A DNA stretch of 32,082 nucleotides from Gammaproteobacteria bacterium (GCA_903970185.1 CAJCIC010000116.1:1-32082), one strand, 5' to 3'; positions 1 to 7,894 are shown, counted from the stretch's first letter. Made by a program: numbers and translations. Notes: generated from the letters alone by a model not told the origin.

Positions 1-62
1 CCGCCGTATTCGGCCTTCTTGCCGCCGGCCATGCGCTCAAGCTCCTGGCGAGCGACGCCTAG
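1..62 (+). CDS. 3' end of an unidentified rightward gene (partial)
   Basis: Reading frame 3 is open from the window edge to a TAG at 60-62 and gives 19 residues ending HALKLLASDA. The fragment is mostly Ala, Leu and Gly, as in the last helix of a membrane protein, but it is too short to assign a family. Its stop overlaps the stop of the leftward transporter gene by 4 bases (CTAG, 59-62), the same tail-to-tail arrangement seen at three other places in this window. That is the main reason to believe it is a real gene end. It could still be chance. Confidence 0.4.
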   Translation, partial: AVFGLLAAGHALKLLASDA

Positions 63-943
63 CGCCGCGCCGCTGCGATGAGCGCGACACCGGCGCACAC
101 GATCGCCATGCCAAACAGGGACAAACCGCTTGGCACCACGCCAAACACGATCAATTCGAGCACGACGGCGACAATCGGCGTCAGGTACATGAGGCCGGCC
201 ACGCGCGTGGCCTGGCCGCGCCGCATCAGGATGTGAAAGGCATTGAGCGCGATGACCGATGCGCCGATGACAAGAAATGCGGCACTGGCCACGAGCTGCC
301 AGGACCAGTGCACCTGCCAGCCCTCGACCGCAAGCGCGAGCGGCACGAGCACGATAAGGCAGGCGACGAACTGGATCAAGGACGCCGCGCGCAGGTCAAC
401 GCGGGCGTTAAACGCGCGCTGGTAGAGCGTACCTGCGACGATGCCAACGAGCGATAGGGTCACGGCCAAGAGGCTGGCGATCGAAATCGCGCGGATGTCG
501 AGCTTGTGCCAGACGACCAGGGCCACGCCGCAAAGGCCCATGGCAACTCCCAGCCACTGGTGCAGGCGCAAGCGCTCGCGCAGCCACAGGGCCGCGATGC
601 ATGCCGTGACGAGCGGCTGGGTGGCGAGGATCAGTGCGGTCGTGCCGGCTGACATGCCAAGGTACTGGGCGTAGTGGCTGCCACCGAGGTAGGTTGCATG
701 GACAAGCAGGCCCGCGACGACGATGTGCAACCAGGCGATCGGCTCGCGCGGCCATGACACGGGAAAGAAGAGCGTGAACAGGCCCAGGCAGAAGACGCCA
801 AGCCCGTAGCGGATGGTGAGAAACACGAAGGGCGAGGTGTACTGCAGCGCAATCTTGGTGGCAACGAAGCCCGAGCCCCAGATCAGAACGAAGGCAAGCG
901 CAAGGGTTCTGCTGCCAAGGGCGACTTCGCGAAGGCGCGTCAT
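59..943 (-). CDS. EamA/DMT-family transporter (RhaT-like exporter)
   Basis: The 294-residue product is almost entirely hydrophobic helices in the pattern of two tandem EamA repeats, about ten membrane segments. Family hallmarks are the N-terminal FVLIWGSGFVATKIAL, which is typical of the first EamA helix, and a stretch near residues 95-125 around LATQPLVTACIAALWLRERL that closes repeat one. The length is normal for the family. Members are inner-membrane exporters of amino acids or other metabolites; the substrate cannot be read from sequence. It is the last gene of a leftward group after pirin and the SIMPL-domain gene, starting 42 bases past the latter's stop. The start is an ATG with only a weak upstream purine stretch. 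Its stop overlaps that of the convergent fragment at the window edge. Confidence 0.9.
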   Translation of the reverse strand: MTRLREVALGSRTLALAFVLIWGSGFVATKIALQYTSPFVFLTIRYGLGVFCLGLFTLFFPVSWPREPIAWLHIVVAGLLVHATYLGGSHYAQYLGMSAGTTALILATQPLVTACIAALWLRERLRLHQWLGVAMGLCGVALVVWHKLDIRAISIASLLAVTLSLVGIVAGTLYQRAFNARVDLRAASLIQFVACLIVLVPLALAVEGWQVHWSWQLVASAAFLVIGASVIALNAFHILMRRGQATRVAGLMYLTPIVAVVLELIVFGVVPSGLSLFGMAIVCAGVALIAAARR

Positions 944-985
944 CGCCCAATGTCTTTTGCGCCCGGTTCGGGATCGGCCATGCCG

Positions 986-1738
986 TCAATGGCGCATCTG
1001 GACCGAGCCGGAGACGTCGAGCTGAAGATGCACGAGCCCGGGCTCAAGCGGCATGGGCGCCGCGGCCAAGCCTGCGCTCATGGCGTTTGAACGAAGGAAC
1101 ATCGGCCGCACTGGCGCTGGCTGGCCATTGACCGTGCCAAGGTTGAGGTTGCGGATGACCCAGCTTGAGTAGCCAAGCGCCTTGACCGCGGTATTGGTCT
1201 TGGCCGTGAAGGCGGCAATGGCGCGCGTAATCAGGTCCGCCTCTTCGCGCTGGCGCAGTTCGGCAGAGACTTCGAATGTGCTGCTTGTGACCTGCAGGCC
1301 GCCGGCTGAAGTCAGGCGGCCGATGAGCTTGCCAAGGCCGGCAAAATCGTGCGACTTCAGGATCATGTCGCCATGCACGGTCCAGCCGCTTTGCTGCGAG
1401 GACTTGTCAAAGCGCGGCTGCGTCGAATACCCGCCTGAGGCTGCCAGTACGCCAGGCGTGTCCTTGCTGTCCTGCAGCGCGCGCGACAGCGTTTTGTCGA
1501 CGTCTTGCGACAAGGCGGCGACATCGCTGCCTTCGCGGATCACCGACAGCGTCACGACGGCGACATCGGCTGCAACGTCACTTGCCGCATTCGCGCTCAG
1601 CTCGAGCACTTCCACCGGTGCCGGACGGTCTTGTGCGCGCACCGCGGGCGCGAGCGTGCTGGCTGCCAGCACGCAAAGAGCAAGACCAAGTCGCGCCTTG
1701 CGTGGCGTGTGCGTGCTTATCCAGGCAATGGAATCCAT
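986..1738 (-). CDS. Exported SIMPL-domain (DUF541) protein
   Basis: The 250-residue product has a signal peptide: a basic TPRKAR, a hydrophobic core, and a likely cleavage after AVRA near residue 35. The rest matches the SIMPL/DUF541 family (periplasmic BP26/Omp28-like proteins): an early LELSANAASDVAADVAVVTL strand, a central helical part, then a region around residue 95 (GGYSTQPRF) followed by further strands. The molecular role of these proteins is poorly known; some are linked to oxidative stress or the cell envelope. The ATG at 1738 lies 22 bases inside the end of the pirin gene and is preceded by GGAGA (1746-1750) at 7-base spacing. Co-transcription and translational coupling with pirin are therefore likely. 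Confidence 0.85.
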   Translation of the reverse strand: MDSIAWISTHTPRKARLGLALCVLAASTLAPAVRAQDRPAPVEVLELSANAASDVAADVAVVTLSVIREGSDVAALSQDVDKTLSRALQDSKDTPGVLAASGGYSTQPRFDKSSQQSGWTVHGDMILKSHDFAGLGKLIGRLTSAGGLQVTSSTFEVSAELRQREEADLITRAIAAFTAKTNTAVKALGYSSWVIRNLNLGTVNGQPAPVRPMFLRSNAMSAGLAAAPMPLEPGLVHLQLDVSGSVQMRH

Positions 1739-2586
1739 TCATCATCTCCGGGTACTTCGGGGAACTGGGCATTGGGGTAGGAGGCCCAGCTGTCCTTTGC
1801 AGCTTCGATCAGCGCCTTCGAGCTCGCGACGAAGTTCCAGCTCAAAAAGCGCTCGCCATCGAGCGGGGCGCCGCCAAGCAGCATCACCGTTGCCGCGGAC
1901 TTTGCGTGCAGCCGGACCGGCTCTTGGCCATCGATTAACGCCATCGTGCGCGGCTTGACGATGACGCCTTCAACCTCCACTTCGCCTTCGATTGGATAGA
2001 GCGCGCGCTCGGGATATTGGTTGGGAAACTGCAGATGCGATGCGATAGGCATGCGTGCTTCGGCATAGAACATCGGCACCGTGTGCTGTGTCGGCGCACG
2101 CTGGCCAAAGGCCGAACCAACGATGACGCGCAGTTGCACGCCGTCAAGCGTAATCTCGGGCAGCGTTTCCTTGCCATCGTGCCTGAACCAAGGCGCACTT
2201 GACTCCTCGGCCTGGGGCAGCGCCACCCAGATCTGCAGGCCATGGACGCGGTGTCCGCGCTCAAGCAGATGCAAGGGCGAGCGCTCGGAATGCACCACGC
2301 CGCGTCCGGCGCTCATCCAGTTGACATCGCCAGGCCTGATCTCGACGACCGAGCCGAGACTGTCCCGGTGTGTCATCGCGCCTTCGAAAAGGTAGGTCAC
2401 GGTGGCAAGGCCGATATGCGGATGCGGCCTTACGCTCACGCCTTCGCCGGCGGGGAATTCGACCGGCCCCATGTGGTCAAAGAACACAAATGGGCCGACC
2501 TGACGTTGCGTTGCAGCAGGAAGGATGCGTGCAACGCTGAAGGTACCAAGATCGCGCACGTGGCCTTCGATGATACGGATGGACAT
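1717..2586 (-). CDS. Pirin family protein (bicupin)
   Basis: This is a 289-residue cupin protein. The N-terminal cupin keeps the pirin metal site: H55 and H57 in RPHPHIG, and H98 and E100 in GVVHSE. The FFDHMGP and GRGVVHSER motifs are diagnostic. The second cupin half is more diverged, as usual. Pirins bind iron and act as redox-sensitive regulators or, in some cases, quercetin dioxygenases; which applies here is unknown. I chose the ATG at 2586 over a TTG two codons upstream (2592), because MSIRIIEG fits the family N-terminus. No strong ribosome site precedes either. It heads the leftward group with the SIMPL gene (22-base overlap) and the EamA exporter. Confidence 0.92.
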   Translation of the reverse strand: MSIRIIEGHVRDLGTFSVARILPAATQRQVGPFVFFDHMGPVEFPAGEGVSVRPHPHIGLATVTYLFEGAMTHRDSLGSVVEIRPGDVNWMSAGRGVVHSERSPLHLLERGHRVHGLQIWVALPQAEESSAPWFRHDGKETLPEITLDGVQLRVIVGSAFGQRAPTQHTVPMFYAEARMPIASHLQFPNQYPERALYPIEGEVEVEGVIVKPRTMALIDGQEPVRLHAKSAATVMLLGGAPLDGERFLSWNFVASSKALIEAAKDSWASYPNAQFPEVPGDDEWIPLPG

Positions 2587-2633
2587 GGACAACCCGAGCT
2601 CAAGACTGCTACGGTTGGCATCCTAACGCATCC

Positions 2634-2713
2634 TTGCCCGGGCAACCCTTCAGGGAGCCATTTCAGGGGGGTCGTCATCCCAGCGTTCAGAGGCGCAAGC
2701 CTTGCCTTAAGGC
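2634..2713. promoter_or_regulatory. Divergent pirin/EAL intergenic region with two short palindromes
   Basis: The 139-base gap between the divergent pirin and EAL genes holds two perfect palindromes: TTGCCCGGGCAA (2634-2645) and GCCTTAAGGC (2704-2713). The second lies directly before the EAL ribosome site. Either could be an operator, but short palindromes are common in GC-rich DNA. I could not find a convincing -35/-10 pair on either strand. Confidence 0.25.
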
Positions 2714-2714
2714 C

Positions 2715-2719
2715 GGAGG
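2715..2719 (+). promoter_or_regulatory. Ribosome binding site deciding the EAL gene start
   Basis: GGAGG lies 6 bases before the ATG at 2726. This favours that ATG over the TTG immediately before it (2723). Confidence 0.7.
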
Positions 2720-2725
2720 TCATTG

Positions 2726-3499
2726 ATGAACAAGTCCGAGAGTTGGGCTGACAACCTCAATCCTGTCATTTCCGCGCTTCAGCGCGGCCACTATCTTCTC
2801 TATTGCCAGCAAATTGCGCCGCTCGCCGAGAATCTTTCGAAGCGCCCCTTCAATGAAATACTGGTCAGGCTGTTTGAGGAAGAGCGCCGGCTCCTGCCAC
2901 CGGGCATGTTTTTCCCGATGCTGCAAGAGCAGGGACTGATGTCGCTGCTTGACTGCTGGGTGGTAAGCCAGGTGCTCAAGCTGCAAAGCTCGGCCTTGCT
3001 TGCGCGTCCTGACTGGGTTGCGCCTTGCAACAGTATCAATCTCTCGGAGGACTCGGTGGGCGACCCCGAGTTCGTCGATTTCGTGCAAGCGCAGCTCGAC
3101 AAGTGGGATCCGCCCCAAGGCACCATCGCCTTTGAGATCCTTGAGACGATCGTCACGAGCCGGGAGGAAGAATCCCAGAAACTGATGCACTCGCTGCTCG
3201 CCAGGGGGTGCACCTTCGGCATTGGCAGTTTCATGGGCGAAGGCGGCTTCGAGCTGCTCTCGCGCCTGCCGATCGCCTTTGTCAAGATCGACGGCAGTCT
3301 GGTGCGCAAGCTTCTCATCAGTCCCGCGTCGCAGTCGCGGCTCGTTGCCATCAACGATTATTGCCACGGGCGCGGCATCCAGACCGTGGCCGAGTGCGTC
3401 GAGGATGTGGAAACGCTCGCCGTGCTCAGTGATATTGGCGTTGACTATGTGCAGGGCTTTGGCATCGCCAAGCCGGCGCCCTTTCTTGCCGACCTCTAG
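2726..3499 (+). CDS. Stand-alone EAL-domain protein with degenerate metal site
   Basis: The 257-residue protein consists only of an EAL fold (cyclic di-GMP phosphodiesterase family) with no GGDEF, sensor or membrane segment. Recognisable landmarks are E44-I-L in place of EAL, N105 in SINLSE, E137 in FEILET, K187 and D189 in VKIDGSLV, and a C-terminal VAECVEDVETL...YVQGFGIAKP. The DDFGTG motif is replaced: where the two aspartates should be there is G167-S168 (GIGSFMGEGG). Active EAL enzymes need those aspartates for metal, so I infer that this protein does not hydrolyse c-di-GMP and may instead bind it or a protein partner, as YdiV-type EAL proteins do. It is monocistronic and ends tail to tail with srkA in a shared CTAG. 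Family assignment is secure; function is not. Confidence 0.88.
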   Translation: MNKSESWADNLNPVISALQRGHYLLYCQQIAPLAENLSKRPFNEILVRLFEEERRLLPPGMFFPMLQEQGLMSLLDCWVVSQVLKLQSSALLARPDWVAPCNSINLSEDSVGDPEFVDFVQAQLDKWDPPQGTIAFEILETIVTSREEESQKLMHSLLARGCTFGIGSFMGEGGFELLSRLPIAFVKIDGSLVRKLLISPASQSRLVAINDYCHGRGIQTVAECVEDVETLAVLSDIGVDYVQGFGIAKPAPFLADL

Positions 3500-4518
3500 T
3501 CGAGCGACAAGGGCTCGTCGTTCATCGCGGCGATCTGTTCGCGCAACTCGGTGATGCGTTCCTGCCAGTAGTTCACGCTCGCAAACCACGGGAAAGCCTT
3601 GGGAAAAGCCGGATCGTGCCAGCGCCTTGCAAGCCACGCGCTGTAATGCAGCAGCCGCAGGGTGCGCAGTGCCTCGATGATGCGCAGCTGCCTGATGTCG
3701 AAGTCGGCAAACTCGCGATAGCCCGAAAGGATTGCGCGCATCTGCAGCGCCTGCTCATCGCGCGCGCCCGATAGCAGCATCCACAGGTCCTGGACCGCCG
3801 GCGCCATGCGGCTGTCGTCGAAATCGACGAAATGCGGTCCATGCTCGGTCCAAAGCACGTTGCCGATGTGGCAGTCGCCGTGCACCCTGATGACGCTGGC
3901 GGGAACGGCAAAGAGCTCCTTTGCGACACACTCAAGGGCTGCGGCACTCACCGCTGCGTAGCTTGCACGGATTTCCTTTGCAATGAAGTCGCTGTCGAGC
4001 AGCCAGCGTCGGGGTTCTTCGCCGAAGCTTTGCAGGTCCAGCGTCGGGCGAACCTGATAGGCGCGCGTCGCGCCCACGGCATGGATGCGGCCGATGAAGC
4101 GGCCAAGCCATGCGAGCGTGTCGGTGCGCTCGATGTCAGGGGCGCGACCGCCGCGCCGCTCGAATACGGAAAAGGCGAAACCCTCCGCATGGTGCAGCGT
4201 TGTGCCATTGATGCTAAGCGCCGGCACCACCGGGATTTCGTGCAGGGCGAGCTCGTCGGTGAACTGGTGTTCTTCGAGAATGGCCGCATCGCTCCAGCGA
4301 TTCGGCCGATAGAACTTGACGATGACAGGCGGCTGGTCTTCGATGCCGACCTGATACACGCGATTCTCGTAACTGTTGAGCGCGACCAGCGTGCCATCGC
4401 CAGCAAGTCCGAGGTCATCGAGCGCGTTAAGCATGACTTCGACAGAAAGCCTGGCGAAGGGCGCTTCGCCGGCATGCGCGAAGAGCTCCTCAGAACTTGG
4501 GTCGGGATCCGGGTTCAA
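3496..4518 (-). CDS. srkA: Stress response serine/threonine kinase SrkA (YihE/RdoA)
   Basis: The 340-residue protein aligns along its length with Escherichia coli SrkA as I remember it. Shared blocks are LNSYENRVYQV, VKFYRPNRWSDAAILEEHQF, the catalytic loop HGDCHIGNVLW, the metal-binding FVDFDD, AVQDLWMLLSGA, and the C-terminal WLARRWHDPAFPKAFPW. SrkA is a cytoplasmic eukaryotic-like kinase that protects against stress-induced death. The start is uncertain. The longest frame begins at a TTG (4518), 18 bases after the rhlE stop and without an upstream purine-rich site; the first ATG is at 4434 and would give 312 residues. I kept the TTG because E. coli SrkA also has about 17 residues before that ATG position. 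It is downstream of rhlE on the same strand. Confidence 0.9.
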   Translation of the reverse strand: MNPDPDPSSEELFAHAGEAPFARLSVEVMLNALDDLGLAGDGTLVALNSYENRVYQVGIEDQPPVIVKFYRPNRWSDAAILEEHQFTDELALHEIPVVPALSINGTTLHHAEGFAFSVFERRGGRAPDIERTDTLAWLGRFIGRIHAVGATRAYQVRPTLDLQSFGEEPRRWLLDSDFIAKEIRASYAAVSAAALECVAKELFAVPASVIRVHGDCHIGNVLWTEHGPHFVDFDDSRMAPAVQDLWMLLSGARDEQALQMRAILSGYREFADFDIRQLRIIEALRTLRLLHYSAWLARRWHDPAFPKAFPWFASVNYWQERITELREQIAAMNDEPLSLD

Positions 4519-4536
4519 TCTTAGGAGACGGTCGAC

Positions 4537-5907
4537 CTAGCGATGACCGAAGCGTCTGGGGGCAGAACCTGGCTTGGGCCTTGGCGATGCCTTGTCGGTT
4601 TTTTCGCCGTGAAGCGGCTTTGGCGCCGGGGCCAGCCGTGCGGGTTCGGCGTTAGTCCGCGTTGCGTTGCTGCGCGCCTCCTTGCCGCCCGCGCGTGCGG
4701 CTTGCGGCCGCGGCGTGCCCTGGCGCGGACGGGGCGCTGCCCCACGCTGCTTTTGCAGCGGCTCTGCCTTGATGCGCGGATCGGGCTCGAAGCCGGGCAC
4801 GATTTCGAGCGGGATCTGCTTTTTGGTGAGCCGCTCGATATCGGCGAGCAGCCCTTTTTCGTCGATGCAGACCAGCGCCACGGCATTGCCGCCCGCGCCT
4901 GCGCGACCGGTGCGGCCAATGCGGTGAATGTAGTCTTCTGCGACCTGGGGCAACTCGAAATTGACAACGACGGGCAATTCGCTGATATCGATTCCCCGTG
5001 CGGCGATGTCGGTGGCGACAAGGACCCTAAGGCTTGCCGACTTGAATTCGCCCAGGGCACGCGTGCGTGCGCCCTGGCTTTTGTTGCCGTGGATGGCGAG
5101 TGCCGGAATGCCGGATTTTTGCAGCTGCTCTGCGAGGCGATTGGCGCCGTGCTTGGTGCGCGTGAAGACGAGGATCTGGAACCAGTTGTGCTTTTCGATC
5201 AGGTGCACGAGCAGTTCGCGCTTGCGCTCGCGATCGACCGGATGGGCGACCTGCTCGATGATCTCGACCGTCGAATTGCGCCTTGCGACTTCGATCGACT
5301 CGGGATGATCGAGGAACTTGGCTGCCAGCTGGCGAATCTCGTCGCTAAAGGTTGCTGAAAAGAGCAGGCTTTGCCGCTTCTTGGGCAAGAGCGCAAGAAT
5401 TCGCGTGATGTCGTGGATAAAGCCCATATCGAGCATGCGATCGGCTTCGTCGAGCACGACGGTTTCGATGCGGGTGAGATCGATCATGCGCTGCCCGCAC
5501 AGGTCGAGCAGCCGACCCGGCGTGGCCACGACGATGTCGACGCCGCGGCGCAGCAGGTCGATCTGGGGATTGATGCCCACGCCGCCAAAGACCGCGGTGC
5601 TGGTCAGCTTCAGATACTTTCCGTAGACCTTGAAGCTGGCATCGATCTGGGCTGCAAGTTCGCGCGTTGGCGCAAGAATCAGCGCCCTTGGCGCGCGCGC
5701 GCGCTCAGGCGTTTTGCGAAGGCGCTCTAAAACGGGCAGGGCGAAGCCGGCGGTCTTGCCAGTGCCGGTTTGGGCACCGGCAAACAGATCTGCGCCCTTG
5801 AGGACCAGCGGAATCGCCTGGACTTGGATGGGGGTCGGAACGGTGTAGCCGGCATCTCGCACGGCAAGCACCAATTCCTCGGACAAACCGAGTTCCGCAA
5901 AAGACAT
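4537..5907 (-). CDS. rhlE: DEAD-box ATP-dependent RNA helicase, RhlE type
   Basis: The 456-residue protein has every DEAD-box motif in order: Q motif (YTVPTPIQ), motif I (AQTGTGKT), Ia (PTRELAAQ), Ib (TPGRLLDL), II (DEAD), III (SAT), V ([10 protein letters not shown]) and VI ([10 protein letters not shown]). A basic tail of about 90 residues rich in Arg, Lys, Pro and Ala follows the helicase core, as is typical of RhlE proteins, and probably contacts RNA. RhlE proteins remodel structured RNA in ribosome assembly and RNA decay. The ATG at 5907 (MSFAELGL) matches the family start better than the TTG four codons upstream. No purine-rich ribosome site precedes it; the leader there is pyrimidine-rich. 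srkA follows after 18 bases and lies in the same reading frame. Confidence 0.93.
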   Translation of the reverse strand: MSFAELGLSEELVLAVRDAGYTVPTPIQVQAIPLVLKGADLFAGAQTGTGKTAGFALPVLERLRKTPERARAPRALILAPTRELAAQIDASFKVYGKYLKLTSTAVFGGVGINPQIDLLRRGVDIVVATPGRLLDLCGQRMIDLTRIETVVLDEADRMLDMGFIHDITRILALLPKKRQSLLFSATFSDEIRQLAAKFLDHPESIEVARRNSTVEIIEQVAHPVDRERKRELLVHLIEKHNWFQILVFTRTKHGANRLAEQLQKSGIPALAIHGNKSQGARTRALGEFKSASLRVLVATDIAARGIDISELPVVVNFELPQVAEDYIHRIGRTGRAGAGGNAVALVCIDEKGLLADIERLTKKQIPLEIVPGFEPDPRIKAEPLQKQRGAAPRPRQGTPRPQAARAGGKEARSNATRTNAEPARLAPAPKPLHGEKTDKASPRPKPGSAPRRFGHR

Positions 5908-5942
5908 GGAAGTGGACAATCAGAGAGAGGGAGAATCAGGCT

Positions 5943-5959
5943 GCCGCCAAGATGGCGGC
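5943..5959 (-). promoter_or_regulatory. Hairpin in the rhlE leader
   Basis: Perfect 6-base arms GCCGCC/GGCGGC are separated by 5 bases, about 35 bases before the rhlE ATG on the leftward transcript. The RNA after it is CU-rich rather than a U run, so it does not look like a terminator for yaeQ. It may be a leader structure for rhlE. A leftward TACAAT (-10-like, 6036-6041) overlapping the yaeQ stop could drive rhlE, but no -35 is evident. Confidence 0.35.
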
Positions 5960-6033
5960 TCGAGGTCATCCGGTGCACGATGAAAAAGTGCAGCGGCCGG
6001 GTTGCGGCGCCGAAGGCGAACGACCCGAAGGCA

Positions 6034-6588
6034 CTATTGTACCCCGTCTTTGAGGCCTGCCACGGAAAGCGCGACGGTGCCGCTCTCGCCGGTTAACCAG
6101 AGTTGGTCGTCCTGGATCGTCACGGACAGTTGCGCGTTGCGCGTTGCCAGGCCCTGAAATAGCGCGCCATCATCGGTGGTGACGACAACGAGGGCAAGAC
6201 GGCCCGACCGCCTGGCCTCGACGAATTCAGTTTCCAGCGACCTGAACCAGCGTCTCGCATTGCCGCCATACGCCACGACGACGACCTTTTCTGCCTTCGA
6301 TAGCGCCTTGCTGATCCAGCGCACTTCGGGCAGGCCGACTTCGATCCACAGCTTGATCGCCCCGGTCAGGTCGGCCAAGACCAGGTCCGGTTCATCGGCG
6401 CTCGACAGGCCCGCGCCAAAGCGCAAGGACTCATCGGCAAAAAGCGCGAAGGCGATGACGCGCATCATCAGGCGCTCGGCCGTCTCGGACGGATGCCGCG
6501 CCAGGGTTAAGGGATATTCCGCAAAGTGACTAAGGTTCATGTCGCAGACGTGCAAATTGATCCGATAGACCGTTGATTTAAGCGCCAT
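6034..6588 (-). CDS. yaeQ: YaeQ family protein
   Basis: The 184-residue product matches YaeQ over its whole length, beginning MALKSTVYRINL. The family block PLTLARHPSETAERLMMRVIAFALFADE sits at about residues 26-53, followed by LWIEVGLPEV and KALSKAEKVVVVAYG. YaeQ proteins are small cytoplasmic proteins with a restriction-endonuclease-like (PD-(D/E)xK) fold. E. coli YaeQ was reported to compensate for loss of RfaH, but the biochemical function is unknown. The start is a clear ATG with a weak ribosome site. The gene diverges from the binding-protein gene at 6692, and rhlE lies 126 bases downstream on the same strand. Confidence 0.93.
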   Translation of the reverse strand: MALKSTVYRINLHVCDMNLSHFAEYPLTLARHPSETAERLMMRVIAFALFADESLRFGAGLSSADEPDLVLADLTGAIKLWIEVGLPEVRWISKALSKAEKVVVVAYGGNARRWFRSLETEFVEARRSGRLALVVVTTDDGALFQGLATRNAQLSVTIQDDQLWLTGESGTVALSVAGLKDGVQ

Positions 6589-6602
6589 GACTTAGGAAAC
6601 AT

Positions 6603-6632
6603 GTCATAAGTATCCAGATACTGCGATTACAA
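6603..6632 (-). promoter_or_regulatory. Candidate yaeQ promoter with a dyad in its spacer
   Basis: Reading leftward, TTGTAA (6627-6632) and TATGAC (6603-6608) each match four of six consensus bases and are separated by 18 bases. The spacer contains a perfect 14-base dyad, AGTATC-CA-GATACT (6609-6622). Dyads inside an unusually long spacer are typical of operators for MerR-type activators, but a chance match is possible. A rightward TACAAT (6628-6633) could serve the divergent binding-protein gene, though its -35 is poor. Confidence 0.3.
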
Positions 6633-6645
6633 TTTCGCTGGTTTA

Positions 6646-6662
6646 GGCCTGCCATTCAGGCC
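6646..6662 (+). promoter_or_regulatory. Small hairpin in the binding-protein leader
   Basis: GGCCTG and CAGGCC form perfect 6-base arms around a 5-base loop, 30 bases before the ATG at 6692 and upstream of its ribosome site. The role is unknown. Confidence 0.25.
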
Positions 6663-6675
6663 GCGGCAATTGCGG

Positions 6676-6684
6676 AAAGAGGAG
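6676..6684 (+). promoter_or_regulatory. Ribosome binding site deciding the binding-protein start
   Basis: AAAGAGGAG ends 7 bases before the ATG at 6692. This supports that ATG over the TTG at 6689; the adjacent ATG at 6695 remains possible. Confidence 0.65.
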
Positions 6685-6691
6685 TGGATTG

Positions 6692-7849
6692 ATGATGGGC
6701 TTCAGGTTCAAGGGGGGCGCATTCCTGGCGTCGGCGGTGCTTCTGGCGATGCTCGCAAGCACCGCGCTGGCCGACCCGGGATTGTCCGACGGGCGCATCC
6801 TGATTGGTCAGTCGGCACCGTTTACGGGAGCGGCAGCGCAGATCGGCGTGCAATACAACCTTGGCGCGCAAGTTTACTTCGATGCGCTCAATGCCGCAGG
6901 CGGAATTCACGGGCGCAAGGTCAAGCTGATCACTGCAGACGACAAGTATGAGGCTGATGCCGCGGCAGCCAACACCGAGCATTTCATCAACGAAGACCAC
7001 GTCTTTGCGCTGTTTGGCTATGTCGGCACGCCCACCTCGGTTGCCGCGATGCCGATTTTCATGCGCGAGAAGGTGCCGTTTTTCGCACCGTTCACGGGTG
7101 CCGAGGTGCTAAGAAGCCCGGTGAACCACTACGTTTTCAACATTCGCGCGAGCTATTTCGACGAAACCGAACATCTTGTCGACCAGCTCGTCGCCCTGTC
7201 GATCACGCATATTGCCGTGTTCTACCAGAACGATGCCTACGGCGAGGCTGGCCTGGCCGGCGTCAAGCGCGCCATGGCCAGGCACAATCTGACGGTCGCA
7301 GCGCTCGCCACCGTACAGCGCAACAGCACCGAAGTCTCGAAGGCGGCGCAAACGTTGCTTCTAGCCCAGCCGCAGGCGATCATCCAGATCAGTGCCTACC
7401 AGTCGTGCGCGGCGCTGATCCGCGCCATGAAGCAGCAAGGCTACGCCGGGCAGTTCTTGAACGTCTCGTTTGTCGGCAGTCAGGCGCTGGCAGACGTCCT
7501 GGGTCCGGCGGGGGTGGGCGTGGAGATCTCGCAGGTCGTGCCGTTTCCCTACAAGGCCGAGCTGCCGATCGTGCGCGAATATCAGCGCGCGATGGAAAGC
7601 GCCGGCGTCAAGCAAAAGATCGATTATTCGAGCCTTGAGGGCTATATTGCTGCGCGCGTCTTCGCCGAAGGCATGCGCCGTGCTGGCGCCAACCCGACAC
7701 GCGAGGGCTTCATCAGTGCACTTGAGACGATCAATCCAAGCAATTTCGATCTGGGCGGCTTTGACGTCGAATTCAGTCCGAAGAGTCACTATGGGTCGCG
7801 CTTTGTCGACGAAACGATGATTTTGCCGGACCGGAAATTCCGCGACTAG
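6692..7849 (+). CDS. Periplasmic substrate-binding protein, branched-chain amino acid (LivJ/Peripla_BP_6) type
   Basis: The 385-residue precursor has a signal peptide (basic start, hydrophobic FLASAVLLAMLASTALA) with likely cleavage after ALA near residue 27. The mature part has the type I binding-protein fold of the LivJ family: ILIGQSAPFTGAAAQIG at its N-terminus, AAGGIHGRKVKLITADDKYE, then ALFGYVGTPTSVAAMPIFMREKVPFFAPFTGAEVLR around residues 105-140. Relatives capture branched-chain amino acids, amides, urea or aromatic compounds for an ABC importer; the ligand here cannot be told. No permease or ATPase gene of the Liv type is adjacent, so it is an orphan. It diverges from yaeQ and is followed 45 bases later by the AsmA-like gene. 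Confidence 0.9.
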   Translation: MMGFRFKGGAFLASAVLLAMLASTALADPGLSDGRILIGQSAPFTGAAAQIGVQYNLGAQVYFDALNAAGGIHGRKVKLITADDKYEADAAAANTEHFINEDHVFALFGYVGTPTSVAAMPIFMREKVPFFAPFTGAEVLRSPVNHYVFNIRASYFDETEHLVDQLVALSITHIAVFYQNDAYGEAGLAGVKRAMARHNLTVAALATVQRNSTEVSKAAQTLLLAQPQAIIQISAYQSCAALIRAMKQQGYAGQFLNVSFVGSQALADVLGPAGVGVEISQVVPFPYKAELPIVREYQRAMESAGVKQKIDYSSLEGYIAARVFAEGMRRAGANPTREGFISALETINPSNFDLGGFDVEFSPKSHYGSRFVDETMILPDRKFRD

Positions 7850-7894
7850 CGGCGTCTGGCGGGGGTGACGGGGTTGGCGCACAAACAGGGGCCG

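Noticed and set aside
2720..3637. A 305-codon open frame antisense to the EAL gene
   Set aside because: It is a codon-position shadow: in GC-rich coding DNA the opposite strand often stays open. The product has no recognisable domain, and the sense strand encodes a clear EAL fold.
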